In this document: positions 26,596 to 35,158 of the stretch, one piece after another
Layout: each line of letters starts with the position of its first letter
How positions within the stretch are numbered: the first letter of the stretch is position 1
Assembly: GCF_001654845.1 (NCBI RefSeq)
Contig: NZ_LXES01000042.1
Coordinates: 22,881-86,880 of the forward strand
Reading direction: 5' to 3'
Length of the DNA stretch: 64,000 bases
Source: Enterobacter soli ATCC BAA-2102
GTDB taxonomy: Bacteria; Pseudomonadota; Gammaproteobacteria; Enterobacterales; Enterobacteriaceae
The notes under the pieces: generated by a model
Told to the model about the DNA's origin: nothing
What the model saw: the letters and a program-made list of their open reading frames with translations, nothing else
Databases searched by the model: none
Position numbers and translations under genes: made by a program

Positions 26596-27796
26596 TCACT
26601 TCTTACTCAAACTGGCATACACAGGAGTGACCATAAAAATAGTGGAAAAAGTAAGGACGCCAAGAAGAATAAGGCAGAGTTCCAGTCCAGTATAATGTGA
26701 AATGTAGCCAATCAGCGCTGGACCTATGAGGATCCCCATGTAGCCAAGTGTACTGGTAGCGGCAATGGCAATTGTTGCTGGCATAGTTTTTTGCTGTCCT
26801 GAGAGTGTCAGGAGGATCGGAACGACATTTCCTGCAGCAAGACCAGCTATTGCAATCCCCCCGAAAACAGCAACAAAGTGTGTTCCAATTGTCGCAATGA
26901 CTATCCCCGTCGCTGTCAGAGATATACCTGCAATAAGCACAGTACGACTGTTAAAGCGGGAAACCATGGCATCCCCGACAAGCCTGCTGATTGTTAAAGC
27001 CAGAGCCAGAAATGGAAACATCAACACCTTTAATCTGGGTCAGAAGGATCCCCCCCCAGTCCAATATTGCACCCTCAGCCATAAAAATGGTGAACAAGAG
27101 GAAACCAATCACGATGACAATGCCTCGTGGAATAACAATAACAGGGTGATGAACGTCCATATTGATAGTAAGAAATCTGGATGCTGCAATGATGACTGCA
27201 ATAAAGATCAAACCAGAAGCAACACATGCGGCCATGGTGACACTCAGGCCTGCTGCAATTGCCAGGGTCATCCCACTGGCTCCGCACAGTCCACCAATAC
27301 TGTAAAGGCCATGAAACCCAGACATCAGGGGAGTTCCTGCTGCATTCTGCACTTCGGTACCATGGATATTCGCTGCAACATCCACAGCACCAACGGATGC
27401 CCCAAGAAGCAACAAACTTAGAGCCATTAACAAGGGGCTCGTCACACTAGCGAGTAGTGGCAAGGCGATGATCAGCCCAGCAGCCCCTGAGATGACTGCA
27501 ATCCTGGGGCCTTTTCTTGCGACCAGCCCACCACATGCTGGCATGCCAAGTAACGCACCAAGTCCGAGACAAAGAAGTATGCTTCCCAGCAAAGAAGAAT
27601 CAGCCTGGAGTCGTTGTTGGGCGAAAGGAACCATGGGAGCCCAGCATGCTATACCAAATCCTCCCATGAAGAATGCAAGTCGGGTCGACAGTTTTGCTCT
27701 GGACAACAGTGAATTATTTTCACCCAATACAGTCATTTCGGAGGAGGAATGCTGGATACTGTCTTTTGTTTTGCCTTGATCAAAAGAAGTCGTCAT
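26596..27796 (-). pseudogene. MFS transporter gene broken by a frameshift
   Basis: Two overlapping minus-strand frames together make one major-facilitator protein related to YbjJ. Codons from 27796 encode the first 7-8 helices (up to WGGILLTQIKGVDVSISGSG). The rest, ALALTISRLVGDAMVSRFNS onward to YASLSKK, continues in another frame ending at 26596. The break falls near 27000, where TCTGGCTCTGGCTTTAACA reads sensibly in both frames. About three residues also seem to be missing there, as if a slip between short GGCTCTGGCTTT-like repeats deleted some bases. Probably inactive, unless it is an assembly error. Confidence 0.8.
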
Positions 27797-27952
27797 TAGA
27801 TATGTCTCAAATCAGATTAGAAATATCTATATTGCTGTTAAACAGGTTGTCATCCAATCGATGTAACGACAATCTATATCGATAATGCGCCAGGTACCGC
27901 TTTCTTATTTTCAGGTTTATGTATGCAAATCACGTTTGACATAGCATTTGTT

Positions 27953-27988
27953 AAACCCCGGAAAAAGAAATTCTCTTTAACCGGGTTT
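27953..27988 (-). terminator. Possible terminator downstream of ybjI
   Basis: AAACCCCGG and CCGGGTTT arms flank an A/T-rich loop of about 20 bases. It lies 27 bases after the ybjI stop on the minus strand. The long loop makes it a weak call. Confidence 0.4.
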
Positions 27989-28014
27989 GATATATCAATC
28001 GAGGGAGTTGAAAA

Positions 28015-28824
28015 TCAGAATGGCTTATTACCCTCCAGAATATCATCGATAATCTTAAGGACGCCATTTTGCGTGTTGGGAGGGATTATATATGCAGAAA
28101 CATTTTTAACTGCATTTGTTGCATTTTCCATCGCAAATGAATATTTCGTCATTGCCAGCATTTCAATATCGTTTCCACTATCGCCAAAAGCAGCAACCTC
28201 ATCATGGTGCACTTTCCACTTGTTCAGAAGTCGCTGAATGCCACTCGCCTTGTGAGTGCCTGGAATAATCAAATCCATGAAACCATGTCCACTGGTGACG
28301 GGTGTCATAGTCCCACCTAGCTGAGCAACCAGACTCCTGAAAAGCGCTGGAATAGCCTCATCATCAAGGCTAAGTGCATATTTGAAAATAACATCGTCTA
28401 TTTCATCATAATCATCTACGATCTGAAGACAATGATAATACTTTCTCATTATCTCAAGGAATTCCTCCGATGCTCCTCTTTTTACCCACGCACTTCGCAA
28501 CCCGCAGACAACGAAATCAATACCACCATAGTTCTCCAGTATGCCATTTATTTTTTTTACGCTTTTGGCATCTAGTTCCCCATTAAATATTTTCTCACCT
28601 GCTTCGAGTACAAATGCACCATTCTCTGCTACAAATGAAATTTCGTCGCATATATCCGGAAAAAAAGAAGCAAGTTGATAATACTGATTACCACTAGCCA
28701 CAACAAACCGAATACCACGTTTCTTTAGTTCATTGTACTGTTTCTTAAAGCGAACTCGGTCATATTCGCTGTTGTGATCAAGAAAAGTCCCGTCCATATC
28801 TACAGCAATTACTTTCACACTCAT
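28015..28824 (-). CDS. ybjI: YbjI-like HAD sugar-phosphate phosphatase
   Basis: A 269-residue Cof-type HAD phosphatase. Motif I is IAVDMDGTFLDHN, motif II is VVASGNQYYQLASFFPD (as in E. coli YbjI, 271 residues), and motif IV is FGDSGNDIEMLAMTKYSFAMENA. E. coli YbjI is a flavin mononucleotide/sugar-phosphate phosphatase in vitro. It follows ybjJ on the same strand with 41 bases between, the E. coli ybjJ-ybjI order. It is a distant paralogue of the HAD gene at 13.8 kb. Confidence 0.87.
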   Translation of the reverse strand: MSVKVIAVDMDGTFLDHNSEYDRVRFKKQYNELKKRGIRFVVASGNQYYQLASFFPDICDEISFVAENGAFVLEAGEKIFNGELDAKSVKKINGILENYGGIDFVVCGLRSAWVKRGASEEFLEIMRKYYHCLQIVDDYDEIDDVIFKYALSLDDEAIPALFRSLVAQLGGTMTPVTSGHGFMDLIIPGTHKASGIQRLLNKWKVHHDEVAAFGDSGNDIEMLAMTKYSFAMENATNAVKNVSAYIIPPNTQNGVLKIIDDILEGNKPF

Positions 28825-28865
28825 TATGCGTCCTCACACAAATATCGGGGGGTATGTACAGATAA

Positions 28866-30044
28866 TTAATTATTGATAATTGGTTCAACAGGCTTATGTA
28901 GAACTCTTGCAAACATGATCGGGAAAATCAGCATACTTACAACCAGGACCATGGACATTCTCAAACCAGCATGCTCACCAATGAATCCCAGTAGAGGAGG
29001 GCCAACAAGAAATGCGGTATACCCTACGGTGGCGAGAATACTGACTCTCATTGCAGGATAATTGCCGCTTGCCGCTCCGGCTGACATAGCTACGGGGAAA
29101 CCCAGTGCAGCCCCCATTGCCCAAAAAACAACAGCCACGCCAGCAATCCAAAGGTTAGGAGAAAAAATAACACCCAGAATCCCCAAAGCACCGATGATGC
29201 CGCATGTACGAATGACGATAGCAGGTCCATAACGGTCCAGAATTGCGGTACCGGAGAAACGTCCAATAGTCATTGTTAAGGCGAAGGCAACAAAAATTAG
29301 AGAACCCATCTGCTCAGGGACTGAATGTGTGTCCACGATCAGTAATGGAAGCCAGTCATTAGCTGCACCTTCAGCCAGTGCCACTGAAAGCACAATAAGT
29401 CCAGCCAGCAGAATTCGTGGATCGGAACGTATGAGTGACACGACGCTGATACGTTTAGTGCTGGAGTCGTCAAGGGAGCCTGCAGATATTTGTACCGAAG
29501 CGTAGACGTAAAATACTGCGGGCAGAAGGATAATACTGGTCACCAGCATGTGCCAGCCAACGGGTATCTGCCAGCCAACGAGACCAAGTCCGCACACGGC
29601 CCCGGCTGCCGTGCCCAGGCTGTAACATCCATGTAGTGAGGGCAGTACTGGTTTTTTCAGGCCTCTTTCAACCTGTACTCCCTGGATATTCACTGCTACC
29701 TCAGACATAGCCATGCCAAACCCCACCATGCCAAGTCCGCATCCAGCAATCCAGGACGAAAGCTGAACCGTTCCTCCCGCCAAAACAGCCAGGCCCGCAA
29801 GGGCGAGTAGAAGACCTGACAATATCGTTTTGGGTGTTCCCATGCGCCAGGCGACATTTCCCGCCATAAGAATGCCGGTCATTGAACCCACTGAAAAACC
29901 AAAGAGGATCAGGCCCATTTCCCCGGTTGATGCATTAAGCACATCACGAATTGAGGGCGTTCTTACAATCCATGACGCCATAGAAAATCCGAGGATCAGA
30001 AAACAACAAAACAGGCCTCTTCGGATTCGATACAGCTCTTTCAT
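28866..30044 (-). CDS. ybjJ: YbjJ-like MFS transporter
   Basis: Inner-membrane major-facilitator protein of 392 residues with about 12 helices. It shares E. coli YbjJ landmarks: FSMASWIVRTPSIRDVL, EMGLILFGFSVGSM, ALAEGAANDWLPLLIVD and FLVGPPLLGFIGEHAGLR. The substrate is unknown. The start at 30044 (MKELYRIRR) has GGAG 6 bases upstream; the frame is open to 30125, but that extra part reads through the operator palindromes. It is divergent from a TetR regulator, forming a ybjI-ybjJ / regulator module. The broken MFS gene next door is a relative. Confidence 0.88.
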   Translation of the reverse strand: MKELYRIRRGLFCCFLILGFSMASWIVRTPSIRDVLNASTGEMGLILFGFSVGSMTGILMAGNVAWRMGTPKTILSGLLLALAGLAVLAGGTVQLSSWIAGCGLGMVGFGMAMSEVAVNIQGVQVERGLKKPVLPSLHGCYSLGTAAGAVCGLGLVGWQIPVGWHMLVTSIILLPAVFYVYASVQISAGSLDDSSTKRISVVSLIRSDPRILLAGLIVLSVALAEGAANDWLPLLIVDTHSVPEQMGSLIFVAFALTMTIGRFSGTAILDRYGPAIVIRTCGIIGALGILGVIFSPNLWIAGVAVVFWAMGAALGFPVAMSAGAASGNYPAMRVSILATVGYTAFLVGPPLLGFIGEHAGLRMSMVLVVSMLIFPIMFARVLHKPVEPIINN

Positions 30045-30083
30045 GTGTACTCCATGTCTGATGATTTGCCGATACGTACGATT

Positions 30084-30101
30084 GTACACAACGATGTGTA
30101 C
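30084..30101. promoter_or_regulatory. Inverted repeat operator, ybjJ-proximal
   Basis: GTACAC-AACGAT-GTGTAC, a perfect 6-bp inverted repeat with a 6-base spacer, in the region between ybjJ and the TetR gene. It shares the GTAC core with the larger palindrome beside it. Confidence 0.6.
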
Positions 30102-30107
30102 GTTTGT

Positions 30108-30143
30108 ACATATTGCTATGTACATCTGTACATAGCAATATGT
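30108..30143. promoter_or_regulatory. Perfect 36-bp palindrome operator between ybjJ and tetR-type gene
   Basis: ACATATTGCTATGTACA, then TC, then TGTACATAGCAATATGT: two 17-bp arms with no mismatch. It sits 26 bases before the TetR-type gene and 64 bases before ybjJ, so a bound repressor would cover both promoters. Symmetry and position make it the likely site for the TetR-type regulator. Confidence 0.75.
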
Positions 30144-30168
30144 ATTGCATTGCTTTTGAGGAATAAAG

Positions 30169-30720
30169 ATGAAGACGAAACGCGCGCCGCGGCGCTTTGA
30201 TCCAGACAGACGTGAGAGAATTCTTGATATTGCACTGGATGTTATTGCCGAATACGGAGTTGCTGAAACATCATTGCGAAGAGTTGCCTCAGCAGCAGAT
30301 GTTCCTCTGGGATCTATGACCTATCACTTCACAGATCGAACAACATTTCTTTGCGAATCCTTCGCCAAATTTGCCGATGAGATGTTTGCTTGTTTTGCCG
30401 AAAAAATGGACCGTTGTACAAGTCGTGAAGACGCCGTAAAAGCGGTTGTGGATCATATTTGCGGCGAAGGATGGGCTTCTCGGCGCAATCTTTTGCTTTG
30501 CTATGAACTGTATGCGTTTTCTGGACGAGGTGGTGATCCGGGAAGGATATTACTGAACTGGCTGGAACAGGTAAGAGAAAAGTTACTGGTATTTTTTGAC
30601 AAGCGCACTTCCGATGGGCTGGATGCTCTACTAGAGGGGTACAGTATTCACTGCTCAGTGGATCACTCACCACCTTCCAGAGACGATATTGAATACATCG
30701 TCATGAAAATAACGCAATGA
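30169..30720 (+). CDS. TetR-family regulator, YbjK/RcdA-like
   Basis: A 183-residue TetR regulator. The N-terminal helix-turn-helix is ETSLRRVASAADVPLGSMTYHFTDRT (about 40-65; compare VPLGSMTYYF in E. coli YbjK/RcdA). The C-terminal ligand domain ends VDHSPPSRDDIEYIVMKI, again YbjK-like. In E. coli ybjK lies next to ybjJ-ybjI as here, although with different sequence detail. It probably represses ybjJI and itself through the two GTAC-centred palindromes upstream. The ligand is unknown. Confidence 0.84.
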   Translation: MKTKRAPRRFDPDRRERILDIALDVIAEYGVAETSLRRVASAADVPLGSMTYHFTDRTTFLCESFAKFADEMFACFAEKMDRCTSREDAVKAVVDHICGEGWASRRNLLLCYELYAFSGRGGDPGRILLNWLEQVREKLLVFFDKRTSDGLDALLEGYSIHCSVDHSPPSRDDIEYIVMKITQ

Positions 30721-30892
30721 AACTTTTGTTTGAGTCACCGGGGATTTCTTACTTAAGTTAGCTAAATGTTCTTCTCTGTGCATCCGACACTGGGCTTGCA
30801 TATAAGGACGTTGCCCAGTTGCAACTCTACAAAAGGGATTTAAACCTCATCGCAGAAACTGATCGAGACGATGACATCATGGGGATCATCAA

Positions 30893-30965
30893 TGTCTGCT
30901 TCTGGCACGAAGCGGACAAGTTAACTGGCCTGAAGGTGCGCTATGAGTGCCGCTCTCAGGGTTGA
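30893..30965. repeat. Dispersed intergenic repeat, copy G
   Basis: TGTCTGCTTCTGGCACGAAGCGGACA, the best form of the family's first hairpin, then GTGCGCTATGAGTGCCGCTCTCAG, a degraded second arm. It lies between the TetR gene and the convergent hypothetical gene at 31.0 kb. Confidence 0.65.
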
Positions 30966-30999
30966 TGACGCACGCTCCTGGCAGAACAGGGGTCGTGAC

Positions 31000-31479
31000 T
31001 CAATCCATCGAGGGTACAGGTTCACCCATATAAGTGTGTGTGCAACAGCGGCAAGTCACCACAACGTCCTTCCCGCTAATTGACGGGTTTACCTGTTGCA
31101 GAATTCCATTCTCATCAACAAACAGACCCGGATAAAAACTGCTTTCACCAATGCGGACTAAATCCTGTTGCTGATGTTCATGTAGTGCCACCAGCCAGAA
31201 TACGGGCTCTGTGGTATCAAGGCGTCCACATACTTCGCTAAATATGTCATCCCACGGCTGACCAATCTGTTTGATCAGAAAGTAAAACAAAGGCGTGTAG
31301 TCCCGGCCACGCTTTTGCTCGCTGTGCATTGTCTCGCGCGTTGCCAGCAGTTCATCACTGACCTTTTTACGATTGCGCTCCCAGCGATACTCCGCACCCG
31401 GATTAGAAGAATGGTGCCGCGTCGTCGTGTTCTCGCGGCGATACAGTTTGCGGGGCTTGTTCAGTTGATGAGTACGCAT
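31000..31479 (-). CDS. Conserved hypothetical protein with GQPWDDIFSEV motif
   Basis: A 159-residue protein I cannot name. The N-terminal 50 residues are very basic (KPRKLYRRENTTTRHHSS). Then come LFYFLIKQIGQPWDDIFSEV and a C-terminal region with a CRCC pair of cysteines (TCRCCTHTYMGEP). The G-x-PWD-x-x-x-SE motif occurs in other hypothetical proteins I have seen from distant bacteria. It has its own ribosome site (AGGAG, 8 bases before the ATG), so it is likely real. It lies beside repeat copy G. Confidence 0.6.
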   Translation of the reverse strand: MRTHQLNKPRKLYRRENTTTRHHSSNPGAEYRWERNRKKVSDELLATRETMHSEQKRGRDYTPLFYFLIKQIGQPWDDIFSEVCGRLDTTEPVFWLVALHEHQQQDLVRIGESSFYPGLFVDENGILQQVNPSISGKDVVVTCRCCTHTYMGEPVPSMD

Positions 31480-31761
31480 AGCGCGATCTCCTGCATCCTT
31501 ACTTTTGTGTACAACTCGTGGTCAGTATTAAAGGCGATTTCATTCTGCTGAAATACCTCCCCGCTGACAACTACCAAAAAGTCCACTCCAGCTAAGTAGT
31601 GGTTTTTGAACTATGTTTAACACCAGTCAGAATAATAAGTTGGTTGCAGTGTCATTATGGCCTGAGCAGCGACTTTCGCATTCCGGAAGCATTTGAAAAC
31701 CAGAACCTCACTCAGAAGTGTGCCAACATCGCGTGGGTAAGAACAACATCCGGAGAATAAC

Positions 31762-33498
31762 GTGTTCGGGAAATTATTATTAAATTACATGCCTGGTTTG
31801 CAGAATTTATTAGCCTACGATAAAAGCTGGCTAAAACATGATGTTAAAGCCGGGTTATCTGTTGCGGCTGTCGCACTACCCGTTGCTATTGCTTACGCTG
31901 AATTGGCGGGGGTTGGGGCCATCGTAGGGCTTTATTCCTGCGTTTTACCGATGATAGCTTATGCACTGTTTGGTTCTTCACGTCAGCTCATTGTTGGCCC
32001 TGATGCAACAACCTGCGCGGTGATTGCGGCCGTCGTGTTTCCCCTATCAGCAGGAAATCCCGAACTGCACTGGCAACTGACGATCATCATGACATTGATG
32101 ATGGGCGGATGGTGCCTGCTTGCCAGTAAATTTCGCCTCGGTGCGCTTGCCGACTTGCTTTCTCATCCCATTCTTACGGGTTTGCTTAATGGTGTCGCCG
32201 TGACGATTATTGTCGGGCAATTAGGCAAGGTCTTGGGGATCTCGCTTAATGAGGCGCAGGTTATTGAGAAAATAATGGCCTTGCCAGGTCGAATTGCGGA
32301 CAGCCATTTATTAACCTTTGGGCTATCACTTTTAACGTTAGCTATTTTAATGGTTATCAAAACGTATCGCGGCCACTGGCCTGCACCGCTAATTGCCATT
32401 GTGATAACAACGGCACTGGTATGGGGAACCCATGCACAAAATTATGGGATTGCCACTATTGGAGGAGACGGTTTTCAGCCGGGTTTACCCGTCGTTAACT
32501 GGGCGACATTCCAGCCAGGCCCGATGCGTGATTTAGTGATCCCTGCGCTGAACCTGGCGTTGGTCAGTTTTGTCAGTCTGATGCTGACCGCTCGCAGTTT
32601 CGCCGCGAAAAACGGCTATGACATTAATGCTGATGCGGAGTTCAGGGCTCTGGGTATTGCGAATCTGATGTCTGGATTATCTCAGGGTTTTGCTATCAGT
32701 GGCGCCGATTCCCGAACCGCAGTTAATGATTCAACAGGGGGAAAAAGCCAGCTGGTTTCCATTGTCGCAGCCTTACTCATCGGTATCGTGATCGTTTTTT
32801 TCACTCAGCCATTACAGTTTATTCCAGTCTCTGCATTAGGCATTGTTTTAATGTATGCATCCTGGTCATTGATTGATTTACGCGGGCTATGGAATCTGAG
32901 ACGAAGAAATAAACAGGCATTTCGCCTTGCCTTCTTCACGTTTGGCTGTGTTTTAATTATCGGCGTTATCCAGGGGATCGGGCTCGCGGTGTTGCTTGGT
33001 CTGTTACAGTTCCTGCGTACCGTCTTTCGTCCCTCTGAACATTTACTGGGAACCGACGAAAATGGAATGATTCACTCCTTAGGTAATACAACCGATATTA
33101 AAATGGTCCCTGGTGTTCTGATGTATCGATTTAACTCCCCGTTGACTTATTTTAACGCGGCTTATTTTAAACGTCGGGTATTAAACTTAGTTGATGGTAC
33201 AACATTACAAACTAAATGGGTGGTCATTGATGCCGTTGCTTGCTTCACCTATTCAGATATAAGCGTCCTGGCCACCATAAATGAATTAAAGCGCGATCTG
33301 AAAGGCCGACAGATCACGTTAATCCTTGCGGGCAGGAAAACAGAATTAACACGTTGGTTTAAAGAAAGTCGGCCAACAATGAACGATGATGACATGATTC
33401 TGGCGCCAGACCTCTATCTGGCACTTCGGTTCATCCAAAGCAAAGAGAGTGTGAGTGAGGGTGACTCAGCCGGTGAGGGTGAACCAAACCCGGGTTAG
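31762..33498 (+). CDS. SulP-family anion permease with STAS domain
   Basis: Inner-membrane anion transporter (sulphate, bicarbonate or dicarboxylate class), 578 residues. The SulP signature region LPVAIAYAELAGVGAIVGLYSCVLP is at about 38-62, then QLIVGPDATTCAVIAAVVF and GLLNGVAVTIIVGQLGK; about 12 membrane segments. A C-terminal STAS domain covers about 440-560 (GVLMYRFNSPLTYFNAAYF). The start is GTG with CGGAG 7 bases upstream. The short acidic tail after the STAS domain has no special motif. The substrate is not decided by sequence. Confidence 0.9.
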   Translation: MFGKLLLNYMPGLQNLLAYDKSWLKHDVKAGLSVAAVALPVAIAYAELAGVGAIVGLYSCVLPMIAYALFGSSRQLIVGPDATTCAVIAAVVFPLSAGNPELHWQLTIIMTLMMGGWCLLASKFRLGALADLLSHPILTGLLNGVAVTIIVGQLGKVLGISLNEAQVIEKIMALPGRIADSHLLTFGLSLLTLAILMVIKTYRGHWPAPLIAIVITTALVWGTHAQNYGIATIGGDGFQPGLPVVNWATFQPGPMRDLVIPALNLALVSFVSLMLTARSFAAKNGYDINADAEFRALGIANLMSGLSQGFAISGADSRTAVNDSTGGKSQLVSIVAALLIGIVIVFFTQPLQFIPVSALGIVLMYASWSLIDLRGLWNLRRRNKQAFRLAFFTFGCVLIIGVIQGIGLAVLLGLLQFLRTVFRPSEHLLGTDENGMIHSLGNTTDIKMVPGVLMYRFNSPLTYFNAAYFKRRVLNLVDGTTLQTKWVVIDAVACFTYSDISVLATINELKRDLKGRQITLILAGRKTELTRWFKESRPTMNDDDMILAPDLYLALRFIQSKESVSEGDSAGEGEPNPG

Positions 33499-33500
33499 GG

Positions 33501-33659
33501 GCCTGCCATACCTGCTTTAACGCAGCGTACAAGGGCGAGTCGTTCTATCTGGCGGACGGTCGGGATCAGCACCGTCCCGCGTTACAGTACTTTGAACGGT
33601 ATAAAGCTGAAACGGTAAATGATAATTTTGATGAATTCCGTAAGGTAGTCACAAAGTAA
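33501..33659 (+). pseudogene. Possible C-terminal fragment of an unrecognised protein
   Basis: Directly after the SulP stop, 52 codons read ACHTCFNAAYKGESFYL and onward to FDEFRKVVTK before TAA. The composition looks like real coding sequence (CxxC pair, charged end) but there is no start codon or ribosome site. It may be the tail of a lost gene. I could not identify the parent family. Confidence 0.4.
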
Positions 33660-34041
33660 CAAGACAGGGAGAGATACCCTTGTAATACCTGGGTTTAATT
33701 AGTGGTGCTAATGTTGTATCAATAAATATTACTTCTGTTACAGAATTTCGCGGGCTATTATTATCAAACTAACGGGGGCGTTAATAATGGCGGCGGCTCT
33801 TTAGGCATGTGGTCATGATCTCTTAATAATGTTATCGGTCTTAAACAACATATTGCCTCCTTCAGTATTGTTATCACCATTAGTATTCTAAGGTAAAAAT
33901 CAGGTTATTCTTTTATTGGGATAGGGGCATAAACGTAATTCTTGTTTTATGGCATAGGCCTGGCCGTTATCTACAAGAGAAAAGTACGGTTTATTATTCT
34001 TCAGAACTTTATTTCCACTTAGTAATGAGATGCCTATTTAA
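33660..34041. other. AT-rich non-coding stretch
   Basis: About 380 bases of AT-rich sequence between the fragment and the next lipoprotein gene. I see no open frame of note, no clear hairpin terminator and no known RNA motif. Confidence 0.5.
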
Positions 34042-34359
34042 ATGAAAAAAATTATCACATTGGCAGTACTGGCGATGGCAACGAGTGGTTGTGCAACTAA
34101 GCAGTACCCACAGGCTGCCGCCGTCACCGGTGAGGAAAACGCTTTATTCACTTGCCAGGACGTGAAGACTGAAATCGCAAAGGTACACGCTCAACAGGGC
34201 GAGATTGAGCGGATAGGTGAATTTGATGCACGTACTGTATTTGGCTTTTTGGGGGACTTTGGGATCGGAAATGGCATGGCTAAAGATTCTGCCCGTGAAA
34301 GGGCACAATTACGCCTGAACGAGTTAGAGGGCATAAAGTACAACAAATGCCAAAGCTAA
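34042..34359 (+). CDS. Small lipoprotein
   Basis: A 105-residue lipoprotein: signal peptide IITLAVLAMATSGC, with the lipidated Cys at about residue 18. The mature part has CQDVKTEIAKVHAQQGEIER, a Gly-rich loop GFLGDFGIGNGMAKDSARERAQ and a final Cys. Similar small lipoproteins occur in enterobacterial accessory regions and phages; no function is known to me. It starts a run of small genes with lower GC than the surrounding operons. Confidence 0.7.
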   Translation: MKKIITLAVLAMATSGCATKQYPQAAAVTGEENALFTCQDVKTEIAKVHAQQGEIERIGEFDARTVFGFLGDFGIGNGMAKDSARERAQLRLNELEGIKYNKCQS

Positions 34360-34423
34360 TTCTGTAGTTTGGTATGTCGGGTATTCAATGATCTGTATAA
34401 ATAATATATCTGTGATGTGGTAG

Positions 34424-34669
34424 ATGAAATATCTTGTACTGTTATTAGTACTGGTGGCGGGTAGTAGCAATGCTACCCGGTTCATTACACCAGAGCTCCA
34501 GGAGCAAATGAATCGGGTGCAAGGAATTATACTCAGCAGTGGAAAAGTGTGTAATCACGTTACTGAGGTCAAAAAGTATTTAAATTCAATGGCAGTTGCT
34601 TGTGATAATCTTGATTATATCATTATTCATAAGGGAATGAGTTATACCGTAAATGATAAAAACAACTGA
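34424..34669 (+). CDS. Small exported protein, unrecognised
   Basis: An 81-residue protein with a short signal peptide (YLVLLLVLVAGSSNA, cleavage near residue 17) and two cysteines (VCNHV, ACDNL) that could pair in the periplasm. It overlaps the next frame by 17 bases, suggesting coupled translation. No family recognised. Confidence 0.55.
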   Translation: MKYLVLLLVLVAGSSNATRFITPELQEQMNRVQGIILSSGKVCNHVTEVKKYLNSMAVACDNLDYIIIHKGMSYTVNDKNN

Positions 34670-34976
34670 ATTCCGTCATCACAAATTAATAGTCACGCAA
34701 CTTTTCAATAGTACTGTTTTTACCTTCGATAATGGGCGGCAGTACTTTCTAAACAAAGCGGGTTTACATCTTCATGATTATGCTAATCATATCACAATTA
34801 TAGGCCGTCCAAATCCAGATGAAGTGGATTTACGTTCTATGTTTTATCTCCCTTCTGGTATGACGTTTGAAATGTGGCTTAGTGAATGTCAGAGAATGGC
34901 TAATGTCTGCGCTGTTCTTAATATTGTCGATTTCCCGGCAAAACATACAATGATACGCCTACAAAGGTTGGCTTGA
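34653..34976 (+). CDS. Hypothetical protein, unrecognised
   Basis: A 107-residue soluble protein starting inside the end of the previous gene. No signal peptide or membrane segment. Beta-rich start (KLIVTQLFNSTVFTFDNGRQY) and a helical middle around MTFEMWLSECQRMANVC. I do not recognise it. The overlap with the previous gene and low GC suggest a two-gene unit, possibly acquired. Confidence 0.5.
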   Translation: MIKTTEFRHHKLIVTQLFNSTVFTFDNGRQYFLNKAGLHLHDYANHITIIGRPNPDEVDLRSMFYLPSGMTFEMWLSECQRMANVCAVLNIVDFPAKHTMIRLQRLA

Positions 34977-35158
34977 TAAAGACGTACTTCATCTTGATTG
35001 GCTGGGGGGCTGATCAACGGTGTGCGACGCGCGAAACTGGAATTGTAAAACTGCAAATATTCAATTGATGCATTCCCCAGTACTCCATTTTCCTGGTAAT
35101 TGCGTGGGGTGGTGTATCTGTTAATCTGGCTGGGTTGAAAGGATGACCAGGAAGACAA

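Noticed and set aside
26765..27421. Plus-strand frame of 218 codons across the MFS pseudogene
   Set aside because: Antisense to a clear transporter sequence; the translation is low-complexity and unlike any protein family.
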